Shown here: positions 6,232 through 12,644 of the stretch, piece by piece
How the letters are laid out: the number at the start of each line of letters is the position of its first letter
How positions within the stretch are numbered: the stretch's first letter is position 1
Assembly (NCBI GenBank): GCA_934646965.1
Contig: CAKUEZ010000046.1
Coordinates: 1-15,721, forward strand
From: an uncultured Collinsella sp.
GTDB taxonomy: Bacteria > Actinomycetota > Coriobacteriia > Coriobacteriales > Coriobacteriaceae
Reading direction: 5' to 3'
Length of the DNA: 15,721 nt
Made by a program: the position numbers and the translations under genes
The notes under the pieces: model-generated
Told to the model about the DNA's origin: nothing
Database searches by the model: none
Seen by the model: only the letters and a program-made list of their open reading frames with translations

Positions 6232-7704
6232 ATGAAGATCGTAGGCGTTGCCGCCTGTACCGTGGGTATCGCCCACACGTATATGGCCCAGAAGGCGATT
6301 CAGGATGAATGCGCCGCCCGTGGCATCGAGTGCAAGGTCGAGGCTCAGGGTGGCCTGGGCATCGAGAATGAGCTCACGCAGGAAGACGTGGACTCCGCCG
6401 ACCTGGTGCTCGAGTCCGTCGACGTGGGCGTCGAGAACGAAGATCGCTTTGAGCAGAAGATGGCCGAGGGCAAGTTCCTGAAGGTCGGCACTTCTGACGT
6501 GATTGCCGATCCGGCTAAGATTATTGACCAGGCTATTGAGGTCATCAAGGCAACGGGCGGTGCCGTTGACGCGCCCAAGGCCGAGGCCAAGGCAGAGAAG
6601 AAGGCCGTCTCCGCTGCCCCGCAGGCCCCGACACCGGCGTCCAAGCAGTCCATCTTTGCCGATCCTGGTAAGACGCTGCTCAATGCATTCAATACCGGCG
6701 TTTCCTATTTTATCCCCATCGTCGTTATCGGTGGCGTGTTCCTTGCATTCTCGTTGGCATCCGGCACCGCCGGCGACAGTGGCATGGAGGTCACCAACCC
6801 GCTGATGGTGAGCCTTAACTCCATCGGCATGGCCGGCATCTCCATGATGATCCCGGTGCTTGCGGCATACATCGCCTACTCGATGGCCGGCAAGCCCGCA
6901 CTGGCCCCCGGCTTTGTCCTGGGCTATCTGGTCAACAACGCCGTCGTCACTCCCAGCGGCAACAGCGTTTCGACCGGTTTCTTGGGCGCCATGATCATGG
7001 CCGTCATTTGCGGTTACTTTGTCCGCTGGATGAAGACCTGGAAGGTCAACAACACCATCCAGACCATCATGCCGATCCTGATCATCCCGATTCTGACCTC
7101 GCTCGTCCTGGGCATGGCCTACATCTACATTCTGGCCACGCCGCTTGGCTTTGTGATGGACTGGCTCACCAGCGTGCTCGGTAGCCTGCAGGGCGGCTCC
7201 GCCGTCGTTCTGGGCCTGGTCATCGGCGTTATGACCGCCTTCGATATGGGTGGCCCCATCAACAAGACCGCTTCGACCTTTACCATGGCCGTCATGGCCT
7301 CCGGCATTTATGGCCCCAACGGCATGTTCCGCGTCGCCGTCGCCATTCCCCCGATCGCTTGCGGCCTTGCCGCGCTCATCGCCAAGAACAAGTTCGATGA
7401 CGCCGACCGCCAGATGGGTATCTCCGCACTGTTCATGGGCTGCATCGGTATTACCGAGGGCGCTATTCCCTTCGCGGTCAAGGACCTTGGCCACACCCTG
7501 CCCGGCATCTGCATCGGCTCTGCCGTGGGCGCCGCTCTCGCCGCCTTCCAGGGTATCGACTGCTACGTTCCGCACGGTGGCTTTATCGTCGCCCTGGCCA
7601 CGAACAATGTCGCGCTGTTCTGCCTGGACATCGTGATCGGCTCCGTGGTCGCCGCTGCGATCCTGATCGCCATGAAGCCCAAGCTCGACAAGCAGGCTAA
7701 GTAA
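6232..7704 (+). CDS. PTS fructose-class EIIBC component
   Basis: This 490-residue membrane permease imports a sugar and phosphorylates it. The IIB domain (about 1-105) carries the phospho-cysteine C9 in AACTVGIAHTYMA, the fructose-class IIB signature with two substitutions (the usual CPTG is CTVG). An Ala/Lys/Pro-rich linker covers about 112-138. The IIC domain (about 145-485) holds hydrophobic membrane segments and the family motifs DMGGPINK (338-345), GITEGAIPFA (406-415) and PHGG (447-450). There is no IIA domain; a separate fructose-type EIIA closes the operon. The start is ATG 6232, which matches the conserved N-terminus MKIVGVAACT and has AGAGGGA upstream. Fructose-class enzymes also take mannosylglycerate, fructose-like ketoses and others, so the name does not fix the substrate. 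Confidence 0.92.
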   Translation: MKIVGVAACTVGIAHTYMAQKAIQDECAARGIECKVEAQGGLGIENELTQEDVDSADLVLESVDVGVENEDRFEQKMAEGKFLKVGTSDVIADPAKIIDQAIEVIKATGGAVDAPKAEAKAEKKAVSAAPQAPTPASKQSIFADPGKTLLNAFNTGVSYFIPIVVIGGVFLAFSLASGTAGDSGMEVTNPLMVSLNSIGMAGISMMIPVLAAYIAYSMAGKPALAPGFVLGYLVNNAVVTPSGNSVSTGFLGAMIMAVICGYFVRWMKTWKVNNTIQTIMPILIIPILTSLVLGMAYIYILATPLGFVMDWLTSVLGSLQGGSAVVLGLVIGVMTAFDMGGPINKTASTFTMAVMASGIYGPNGMFRVAVAIPPIACGLAALIAKNKFDDADRQMGISALFMGCIGITEGAIPFAVKDLGHTLPGICIGSAVGAALAAFQGIDCYVPHGGFIVALATNNVALFCLDIVIGSVVAAAILIAMKPKLDKQAK

Positions 7705-7719
7705 ACCTTAAAGGACTCC

Positions 7720-7806
7720 GGTTGCGCGGAGGGCTGGATTTGACTCCGCGCAACCGCCCCTAAACAACAAAATCCATCCGCACTGAAAGGGCTCGAACCC
7801 GGGCCC
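7720..7806 (+). other. Two strong intercistronic hairpins without T-runs
   Basis: In the 144-base spacer between EIIBC and the GatZ-like gene, a perfect 12-bp stem (7720-7731 with 7744-7755, 12-base loop) is followed by a 7-pair stem with one G-T (GGGCTCG 7789-7795, loop AACC, CGGGCCC 7800-7806). Neither is followed by a T-run. They may be RNA-processing or stability structures that set different levels of permease and enzyme. The ribosome site AGGAGAAGGAG (7832-7842) follows. Confidence 0.6.
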
Positions 7807-7848
7807 CAGGGAACTTTTGTCAAAAATCCTTAGGAGAAGGAGAACAAA

Positions 7849-9123
7849 ATGTCCAACCTCACCATCCGCCAGGCCGTTCAGGGCATGCTCAAGCTGCAGG
7901 ACAGCGGCGACCACGCAACCATGGTCGGCATTGGCCCCATGAGCCCCAGTCTGATCCAAGCCGTGTTCGAGCTTGCCCGCGACGAGGACTTCCCGCCCAT
8001 GTTCATCGCCAGCCGCAACCAGGTCGATATGGACGAGATGGGCGCCGGCTACGTGAACGGTTGGGACCAGACGCGCTTTGCCGCCGACATCAAGAAGGTC
8101 GCCGACGAGGTTGGCTACACCGGTCCGTACTACCTGTGCCGCGACCACGGCGGTCCGTGGCAGCGCGACGAGGAGCGCAACGCCCATCTGCCCGAGGACG
8201 AGGCCATGGAGCTCGCTCGCAAGTCCTTTGTCGCCGACATGGAGGCCGGCTTCGACCTGCTGATGGTTGACCCGACCAAGGATCCCTATCAGATCGGTAA
8301 GGTCATCCCGCTCGACGTGGTGCTTCGCCGCACGATCGATCTTATCGACTATCTTGAGCAGTATCGCCGCGAGCACAATCTGCCTGAGGTTGCATATGAG
8401 GTCGGCACTGAGGAGACTAACGGCGGTCTGACTTCCACCGACAAGTACGAGGAGTTCATCTCCCAGCTGCAGCCCGAGCTCGAGAAGCGCGGATGCCCCA
8501 TGCCCACCTTCATCGTCGGTCAGACCGGCACCCTTACCCGTTGGACGGAGCAGGTTGGCCACTACAACTTTAAGAACGCTCGCGAGCTTGCCGATATGGC
8601 CAAGCGCTACGGTGTGGGCCTGAAGGAGCATAACGCCGACTACCTGGACGACGCGACGCTGCTCGAGCACATCCCGGCTCACGTGACCGCCTCCAACGTC
8701 GCTCCGCAGTATGGCACCGAAGAGACCCGCGCCTACCTCAAGCTTTGCGCTACCGAGCAGATCCTGGTCGATAACGGCCTGTGCGATGATCCTTCCGACC
8801 TGTATCACACCCTGCTGGTCAAGGCCATCAAGACCGAGCGCTGGCGTAAGTGGATGACTGGCGACGACGTTAACCTGCAGGTCGATGACATCCTTGCCGA
8901 CGATGAGCTTAGCCTGAAGATTCTGGATGTCTCCGGTCACTATGCGTTCAACGACCCCGAGGTCAAGGAGCAGATCGAGAAGCTCTTCCGCAACCTTGCT
9001 GCTCAGGACATCGACGGCAAGCGCTTCGTAATCGAGCATATCAAGCGCCCGATCAAGCAGTATGTCGTGGGCCTGAACCTTAAGGGCGTCACGACCCGCA
9101 TCGAGAAGGCTCTCGAGGACTAA
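7849..9123 (+). CDS. GatZ/KbaZ-like class II tagatose-bisphosphate aldolase family protein
   Basis: This 424-residue protein is related to GatZ and KbaZ, the partner subunits of class II D-tagatose-1,6-bisphosphate aldolase, which splits the substrate into DHAP and glyceraldehyde 3-phosphate. Family landmarks are SRNQVD (55-60), CRDHGGP (97-103, where E. coli GatZ has GDHLGP), GTEETNGG (186-193, GatZ GTEVP.PGG) and KEHNADY (259-265, GatZ EAHSTDY). D99, H100, E188 and H261 sit where the class II aldolase fold places metal and catalytic residues. In E. coli GatZ is called non-catalytic and stabilises GatY; no GatY-like gene is present here. It is flanked by PTS and transaldolase genes, so an aldol cleavage or accessory role in the same sugar pathway is likely. 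It may be an active stand-alone enzyme with another substrate. Confidence 0.85.
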   Translation: MSNLTIRQAVQGMLKLQDSGDHATMVGIGPMSPSLIQAVFELARDEDFPPMFIASRNQVDMDEMGAGYVNGWDQTRFAADIKKVADEVGYTGPYYLCRDHGGPWQRDEERNAHLPEDEAMELARKSFVADMEAGFDLLMVDPTKDPYQIGKVIPLDVVLRRTIDLIDYLEQYRREHNLPEVAYEVGTEETNGGLTSTDKYEEFISQLQPELEKRGCPMPTFIVGQTGTLTRWTEQVGHYNFKNARELADMAKRYGVGLKEHNADYLDDATLLEHIPAHVTASNVAPQYGTEETRAYLKLCATEQILVDNGLCDDPSDLYHTLLVKAIKTERWRKWMTGDDVNLQVDDILADDELSLKILDVSGHYAFNDPEVKEQIEKLFRNLAAQDIDGKRFVIEHIKRPIKQYVVGLNLKGVTTRIEKALED

Positions 9124-9140
9124 GTAGCTTTTCCTACACG

Positions 9141-9294
9141 ACGCCGGGCCCGGGGCGTGTCCCAGCCGCAGGCCCGGCACACGCTGCGCGGGCATCTGCC
9201 GGGCAATCTGGCGCTCAAGCCGTCGCTCGCGTACCAAAGTACGCTTCGCTCCTCTTTCGCACCACCTTGCCACGGCGGCTGCCCGCTCGCTGAC
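9141..9294 (+). repeat. Structured 3'-UTR repeat element, copy B
   Basis: This copy lies in the 239-base spacer between the GatZ-like and transaldolase genes, starting 18 bases after the stop. A GC-rich hairpin (GCCGGGCC 9143-9150 with GGCCCGGC 9171-9178) precedes the core 9181-9294, aligned without gaps to copy A (89 of 114 identical). The main stem pairs GCGGGCA 9188-9194 with TGCCCGC 9280-9286 and continues CTGCCG 9196-9201 with CGGCGG 9273-9278. The apical hairpin is GCGTAC 9229-9234, loop CAAA, GTACGC 9239-9244, followed by CTCCTCTTTC. Several pairs differ from copy A but still pair. Confidence 0.8.
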
Positions 9295-9362
9295 GTTGGA
9301 TTGACCGGCGATTGGGCCGTTGTCCTTAGATTATTAGCTATTCCTTCGAAGGAGTTTGCACC

Positions 9363-10046
9363 ATGAAGTTCTTTATCGATACCGCCAACCTGGACGAGAT
9401 TGCCGAGGCCAAGAGCTGGGGTTGCCTGGCCGGTGTTACCACCAACCCGTCTCTGTACGCCAAGACCGGCGGCAAGCTTGCCGACTTTGAGCCGCATATG
9501 CTCAAGATCGCCGAGCTCTGCGAGGGCCTGCCCGTCTCCGCCGAGTCTACCGCTACCACGGCCGAGGGCATGATCGAGGAGGGCAAGCGCCTTGCCGCCC
9601 TCGCCCCCAACATCGTGGTCAAGCTTCCCGTGTGCGAGGCCGGCCTCGCCGCCTGCCGTGCACTGGCCGATGCCGGTGTGCGCGTCAACATGACGCTCGT
9701 CTTCTCGCCCACGCAGGCCCTTATGGCCGCTAACGCCGGCGCTCGCTACATCAGCCCGTTCGTCGGTCGTTTCGACGACATCGCCGAGGACGGTATCTCG
9801 CAGCTCGACAACGTCGTGACCTGCATTAAGAACTACGACTGGACGGGCAAGAATGTCGACGACACCGTCGAGATCATCACCGCTTCGGTCCGCACGCCCA
9901 ATCACGTGACCCAGGCCGCGCTGCTCGGTGCCGACATCGCGACCGTGCCCATGGCAGCCCTTAAGAAGTGCCTGCACCATCCGCTGACCGATCAGGGCCT
10001 TGCGAGCTTTGAGGCCGACTGGCAGAAGGTCGTCGCTCAGGCTTAA
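9363..10046 (+). CDS. tal: Transaldolase (small, TalC/FSA-like subfamily)
   Basis: This 227-residue class I aldolase-fold enzyme transfers a dihydroxyacetone unit between sugar phosphates, for example sedoheptulose 7-phosphate plus glyceraldehyde 3-phosphate to erythrose 4-phosphate plus fructose 6-phosphate. The Schiff-base lysine is K87 in NIVVKLPV, and D6 in FIDTA is conserved. The subfamily includes fructose-6-phosphate aldolase (FSA). FSA has Gln in its AQVMATTAEGM segment and Tyr in APYVNR, whereas this protein has E61 (SAESTATTAEGM) and F133 (SPFVGR). Those are the residues of true transaldolases, so I prefer transaldolase. The ATG at 9363 follows GAAGGAG with a normal gap. It is followed by the transketolase pair, which completes the non-oxidative pentose phosphate carbon shuffle within one operon. 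Confidence 0.92.
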   Translation: MKFFIDTANLDEIAEAKSWGCLAGVTTNPSLYAKTGGKLADFEPHMLKIAELCEGLPVSAESTATTAEGMIEEGKRLAALAPNIVVKLPVCEAGLAACRALADAGVRVNMTLVFSPTQALMAANAGARYISPFVGRFDDIAEDGISQLDNVVTCIKNYDWTGKNVDDTVEIITASVRTPNHVTQAALLGADIATVPMAALKKCLHHPLTDQGLASFEADWQKVVAQA

Positions 10047-10057
10047 CGAGTGGATTG

Positions 10058-10086
10058 CCCCGGCATCGCGTCATCCGGTGCCGGGG
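10058..10086 (+). other. Hairpin between transaldolase and transketolase N genes
   Basis: CCCCGGCA (10058-10065) pairs with TGCCGGGG (10079-10086) around a 13-base loop and is followed by TTGTTCTC. The T-content is weak, so it is probably a leaky terminator or an RNA-stability structure within the operon rather than an end point. Confidence 0.5.
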
Positions 10087-10109
10087 TTGTTCTCAAGAGA
10101 GGAATTCGT

Positions 10110-10940
10110 ATGACCAACCAGGAGCTGGCGAAGGTCGCCAATGAGGTCAGGAAGGGTGTCGCGACTGCGGTTCATGCGGCCAAGTCGGGACACCCGGGCG
10201 GATCGCTCGGCGCTGCCGACATTATGACCTATCTGTACTTTGCAGAGATGGATGTCGACCCAGCGGATCCGCATCGCGCCGACCGCGATCGCTTCGTGCT
10301 TTCTAAGGGCCACTGCGCCCCCGCCCTCTACGCCGTGCTTGCCGAGCGCGGGTTCTTTGGCAAGGAGGAGCTCGAGACGCTCCGCCATATCGGTAGCCGC
10401 CTGCAGGGCCATCCCAACATGAACGACACCCCGGGTGTTGACATGTCCACCGGATCGCTCGGCCAGGGCATTTCCGCTGCGGTTGGAATGGCCCTTGCCG
10501 CTAAGCACTGGGGCGACAGCTATCGTGTCTACACGCTGCTGGGCGACGGCGAGTGCGAGGAGGGACAGGTGTGGGAGGCGGCCATGTTCGCCGGCAACCA
10601 TGCGCTCGACAACCTTGTGGCGGTCGTCGACCACAACGGCTTGCAGATCGATGGAACGATCGAAGAGGTTAACTCGGCGATGCCGCTCGCAGATAAGTTC
10701 CGTGCTTTTAAGTGGCATGTGATCGAGCTGGCCGATGGCAACGACATGGAGCAGGTGGCTGCTGCCTTTGCCGCGGCTCGCGAGGTGACCGGCGCGCCTG
10801 TCGCCATCATCGCCGAGACGGTGAAGGGCAAGGGCGTCTCCTTTATGGAGAACCAGGTGGGCTGGCATGGCAAGGCGCCCAACGACGAGCAGTTCGAGCA
10901 GGCTATGGCCGAGCTCACGGCAGCAGGGGAGGAGCTCTAA
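10110..10940 (+). CDS. Transketolase, N-terminal (thiamine diphosphate binding) subunit
   Basis: This 276-residue half of a split transketolase moves two-carbon ketol units between sugar phosphates with thiamine diphosphate. Visible motifs are SGHPGG (26-31), LSKGH with H68, QGHPN (99-103), TGSLGQG (114-120), and the cofactor motif beginning GDGECEEG (145-152) and ending at N176 in VVDHNG. Its size is that of the Pyr-less N half, and the C half follows directly. The start is ATG 10110, with AGAGAGGA seven to eight bases upstream; an in-frame ATG at 10050 has no such site and would overlap the intercistronic hairpin. The stop overlaps the next gene's start codon (TAATG), which points to translational coupling and equal amounts of the two halves. 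Confidence 0.95.
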   Translation: MTNQELAKVANEVRKGVATAVHAAKSGHPGGSLGAADIMTYLYFAEMDVDPADPHRADRDRFVLSKGHCAPALYAVLAERGFFGKEELETLRHIGSRLQGHPNMNDTPGVDMSTGSLGQGISAAVGMALAAKHWGDSYRVYTLLGDGECEEGQVWEAAMFAGNHALDNLVAVVDHNGLQIDGTIEEVNSAMPLADKFRAFKWHVIELADGNDMEQVAAAFAAAREVTGAPVAIIAETVKGKGVSFMENQVGWHGKAPNDEQFEQAMAELTAAGEEL

Positions 10941-11878
10941 TGGCAGAGGTCAAAAAAGTCGCCACGCGCGTAAGCTACGGCGAGGCGCTTGTCGAGCTGG
11001 GCAACGAGCACGATGGCTTCGTGGTTCTCGATGCCGATCTTGCCGCCGCCACGCAGACCGGCAAGTTTAAGGCCGCCCACCCCGATCGCTTCTATGATGC
11101 CGGTATCGCCGAGAGCAACCTGATGGGCCTTGCCGCCGGCATCGCGACTACGGGCCGCGTTGCCTTCGCGAGCACCTTTGCCATGTTTGCCGCCGGTCGC
11201 GCCTACGAACAGGTCCGCAACTCCATCGGCTACCCGCATCTCAACGTCAAGATCGGCGCTACCCACGCGGGTATTTCGGTGGGCGAAGACGGCGCCACGC
11301 ACCAGTGCTGCGAGGATATTGCACTCATGCGCACGATTCCAGGCATGACGGTGATCGTTCCCGCCGACGATGTCGAGGCCCGCGCCTGCGTACGCGCCGC
11401 CTACGAGTTTGAGGGACCGGTCTACATGCGCTTTGGCCGCCTGGCGACGCCGGTCATCAACGACCACGATGACTATGAGTTCAAGATCGGTCGCGGCGTA
11501 GTTGTGCGCGAGGGGTCCGATGTGACGATCGTCGCCTGTGGCCTCATGGTCGCCGAGGCGCTCGCTGCTGCCGAGGCGCTCGCGGCCGATGGCATCGACG
11601 CCGAGGTCATCAATATGCACACGATCAAGCCGCTCGACGAGCGTCTGGTTGTCGCCAGCGCAAAGAAGACCGGTCGCGTGGTCACTGCCGAGGAGCATTC
11701 GACTATCGGCGGTCTTGGCGAGGCCGTTGCCTCGGTGCTTGCCGAGCAGCATCCGGTGCCGATGCGTCGTGTCGGAGTGCGCGATGTGTACGGCGAGTCT
11801 GGCCCCGCGGTCGATTTGCTGCACAAGTACGGTTTGGATGCCGACGGCATCGAGGCCGCAGTCAGGTCCGTGCTGTAA
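10940..11878 (+). CDS. Transketolase, C-terminal (pyrimidine-binding) subunit
   Basis: This 312-residue partner of the preceding gene product joins it to form the active transketolase site at the subunit interface. It carries the catalytic glutamate in GIAESNLMGLAAG (E58), FASTFAMFAAGRAYEQVR for the pyrimidine-ring pocket (about 77-93), THAGISVGEDGATHQ (108-122) and a C-terminal domain with the usual EEHSTIGGLG segment. The start ATG 10940 shares one base with the upstream stop, and GGGGAGGAG lies just before it. Split transketolases in PTS operons are common in Firmicutes and Coriobacteria. They often serve pentose, pentitol or ascorbate routes rather than central metabolism, though this cannot be separated here. 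The next gene, EIIA, starts 12 bases on. Confidence 0.95.
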   Translation: MAEVKKVATRVSYGEALVELGNEHDGFVVLDADLAAATQTGKFKAAHPDRFYDAGIAESNLMGLAAGIATTGRVAFASTFAMFAAGRAYEQVRNSIGYPHLNVKIGATHAGISVGEDGATHQCCEDIALMRTIPGMTVIVPADDVEARACVRAAYEFEGPVYMRFGRLATPVINDHDDYEFKIGRGVVVREGSDVTIVACGLMVAEALAAAEALAADGIDAEVINMHTIKPLDERLVVASAKKTGRVVTAEEHSTIGGLGEAVASVLAEQHPVPMRRVGVRDVYGESGPAVDLLHKYGLDADGIEAAVRSVL

Positions 11879-11890
11879 GGAGGGTTTTCC

Positions 11891-12343
11891 ATGGGATTTG
11901 TATCTGCTAACCAAGTGACGATTGGCTACGCCGCCGCCTCGCGCGAGGACGCGTTGCATTATCTGTCCGAGCAGGCTGTTGAGCTTGGTTTTGCCGACGA
12001 CGCATCTGCTGTAGAGGCGGCTTTTATTGCTCGCGAAAACGAGGCCGAGACTGGCCTCGTCGCCGGGTTTGCCGTTCCGCATGCCAAAAGCGACGCGATT
12101 CATACGCCGGGCGTGGCTGTGCTCAAGCTGGCCGAACCCGTTGAGTGGCCCAGCTTCGATGGCGTGCCCGTCGATGTGGCGCTTGCGCTGTACGTGCCCG
12201 CCGGCGAGGCTGGGACTACGCACCTACGCCTGCTTTCCAAGGCAGCCGTGATGCTGATGGATGCCGGCTTTCGCGACAAGGTGCGCGAAAGCACCGACCC
12301 CGTAGAGATTGCCGAGCTTATTAACGCCGGCCTCGAGGGCTAG
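11891..12343 (+). CDS. PTS fructose-class EIIA component
   Basis: This 150-residue soluble phosphocarrier takes phosphate from HPr and passes it to the IIB domain of the EIIBC encoded at the operon's start. The active histidine is H64 in AGFAVPHAKSDAI, the PTS EIIA type-2 signature. The upstream helix (SREDALHYLSEQAVELGF) and the following VAVLKLAEPVEW strand match the fructose/mannitol EIIA fold. AAGGAGG precedes the ATG at 11891 with a good gap. Finding EIIA as the last gene and EIIBC as the first, in matching class, argues that all six genes form one functional unit. A terminator follows 42 bases after the stop. Confidence 0.93.
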   Translation: MGFVSANQVTIGYAAASREDALHYLSEQAVELGFADDASAVEAAFIARENEAETGLVAGFAVPHAKSDAIHTPGVAVLKLAEPVEWPSFDGVPVDVALALYVPAGEAGTTHLRLLSKAAVMLMDAGFRDKVRESTDPVEIAELINAGLEG

Positions 12344-12385
12344 AACGGGTTCTCCGTTCCATTAATCGATCCTTCTCCAAGGAAA

Positions 12386-12421
12386 AGGGCCGCGACGCTT
12401 CATGCCGTCGCGGCCCTGTTT
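12386..12421 (+). terminator. Rho-independent terminator of the sugar operon
   Basis: A perfect 12-bp stem, AGGGCCGCGACG (12386-12397) with CGTCGCGGCCCT (12406-12417), is followed by a short GTTTGC tail. The stem is strong and the T-run weak. Confidence 0.8.
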
Positions 12422-12496
12422 GCATTTCTCCAGATAAAAGCTGCTGTCTCTTTTCAGTCGGTCGACGACAATTGGCGTAGTTCAGGTTGAGTATAA

Positions 12497-12643
12497 GTGA
12501 GCGAGCGGGCTCCGGGTGCGGCAAGGTGACGTGAAACAAGCGGGCGCTGACCTTTTGGTCGCGCCCGTGAAGTTGAACGTCAGATTGCCGTAGCCGGAGC
12601 CCGCGCAGCGCCGAGCAGTTACGCCGTTTGTAAAACGGCGTAA
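12497..12643 (-). repeat. Structured 3'-UTR repeat element, copy C
   Basis: This reversed copy begins one base after the larE stop codon, on the larE strand. Hairpin 1 (11-bp stem, 12619-12629 with 12633-12643) is followed by ACTGCTCG, exactly as in copy A, then the core reading from 12611 down to 12497. The main stem is a perfect 11-bp pair (12594-12604 with 12505-12515). The apical hairpin spans 12540-12568 and has a sequence unrelated to copies A and B. It still pairs over 11 bp with one bulge, around a loop of four A at the aligned loop position. CTTGTTTC follows, so it might also terminate larE transcription. Confidence 0.75.
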
Positions 12644-12644
12644 C

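Larger units (their letters stand above)
12344..12644. other. Convergent intergenic region between EIIA and larE
   Basis: These 301 bases hold the EIIA terminator (12386-12421) and, on the minus strand, repeat copy C (12497-12643). The stretch 12422-12496 shows nothing I recognise. A small open frame on the minus strand (12321-12539) crosses both the terminator and the repeat and is not credible as a gene. Confidence 0.7.

Noticed and set aside
6043..7575. Long open frame antisense to the EIIBC gene
   Set aside because: Gly/His/Asp-rich translation typical of an antisense shadow; it also covers the divergent promoter.
7785..7810. tRNA T-arm-like GGGCTCGAACCC
   Set aside because: The T-stem would have only three pairs, and no anticodon, D-arm or acceptor stem can be found. 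It is better explained as a simple hairpin.
7708..9273. Long open frame antisense to the GatZ-like gene
   Set aside because: It crosses intercistronic hairpins and repeat copy B and has no family resemblance.
10937..12223. Long open frame antisense to transketolase C and EIIA genes
   Set aside because: Shadow of two conserved genes; no independent start signal or domain.
12321..12539. Small minus-strand open frame in the gap after EIIA
   Set aside because: It overlaps the end of the EIIA gene, the terminator and repeat copy C, and lacks a ribosome site.
12540..12568. Ordinary larE terminator as the sole explanation of this hairpin
   Set aside because: It aligns exactly with the apical hairpin of repeat copies A and B, so it is part of that element, although it may also terminate transcription.
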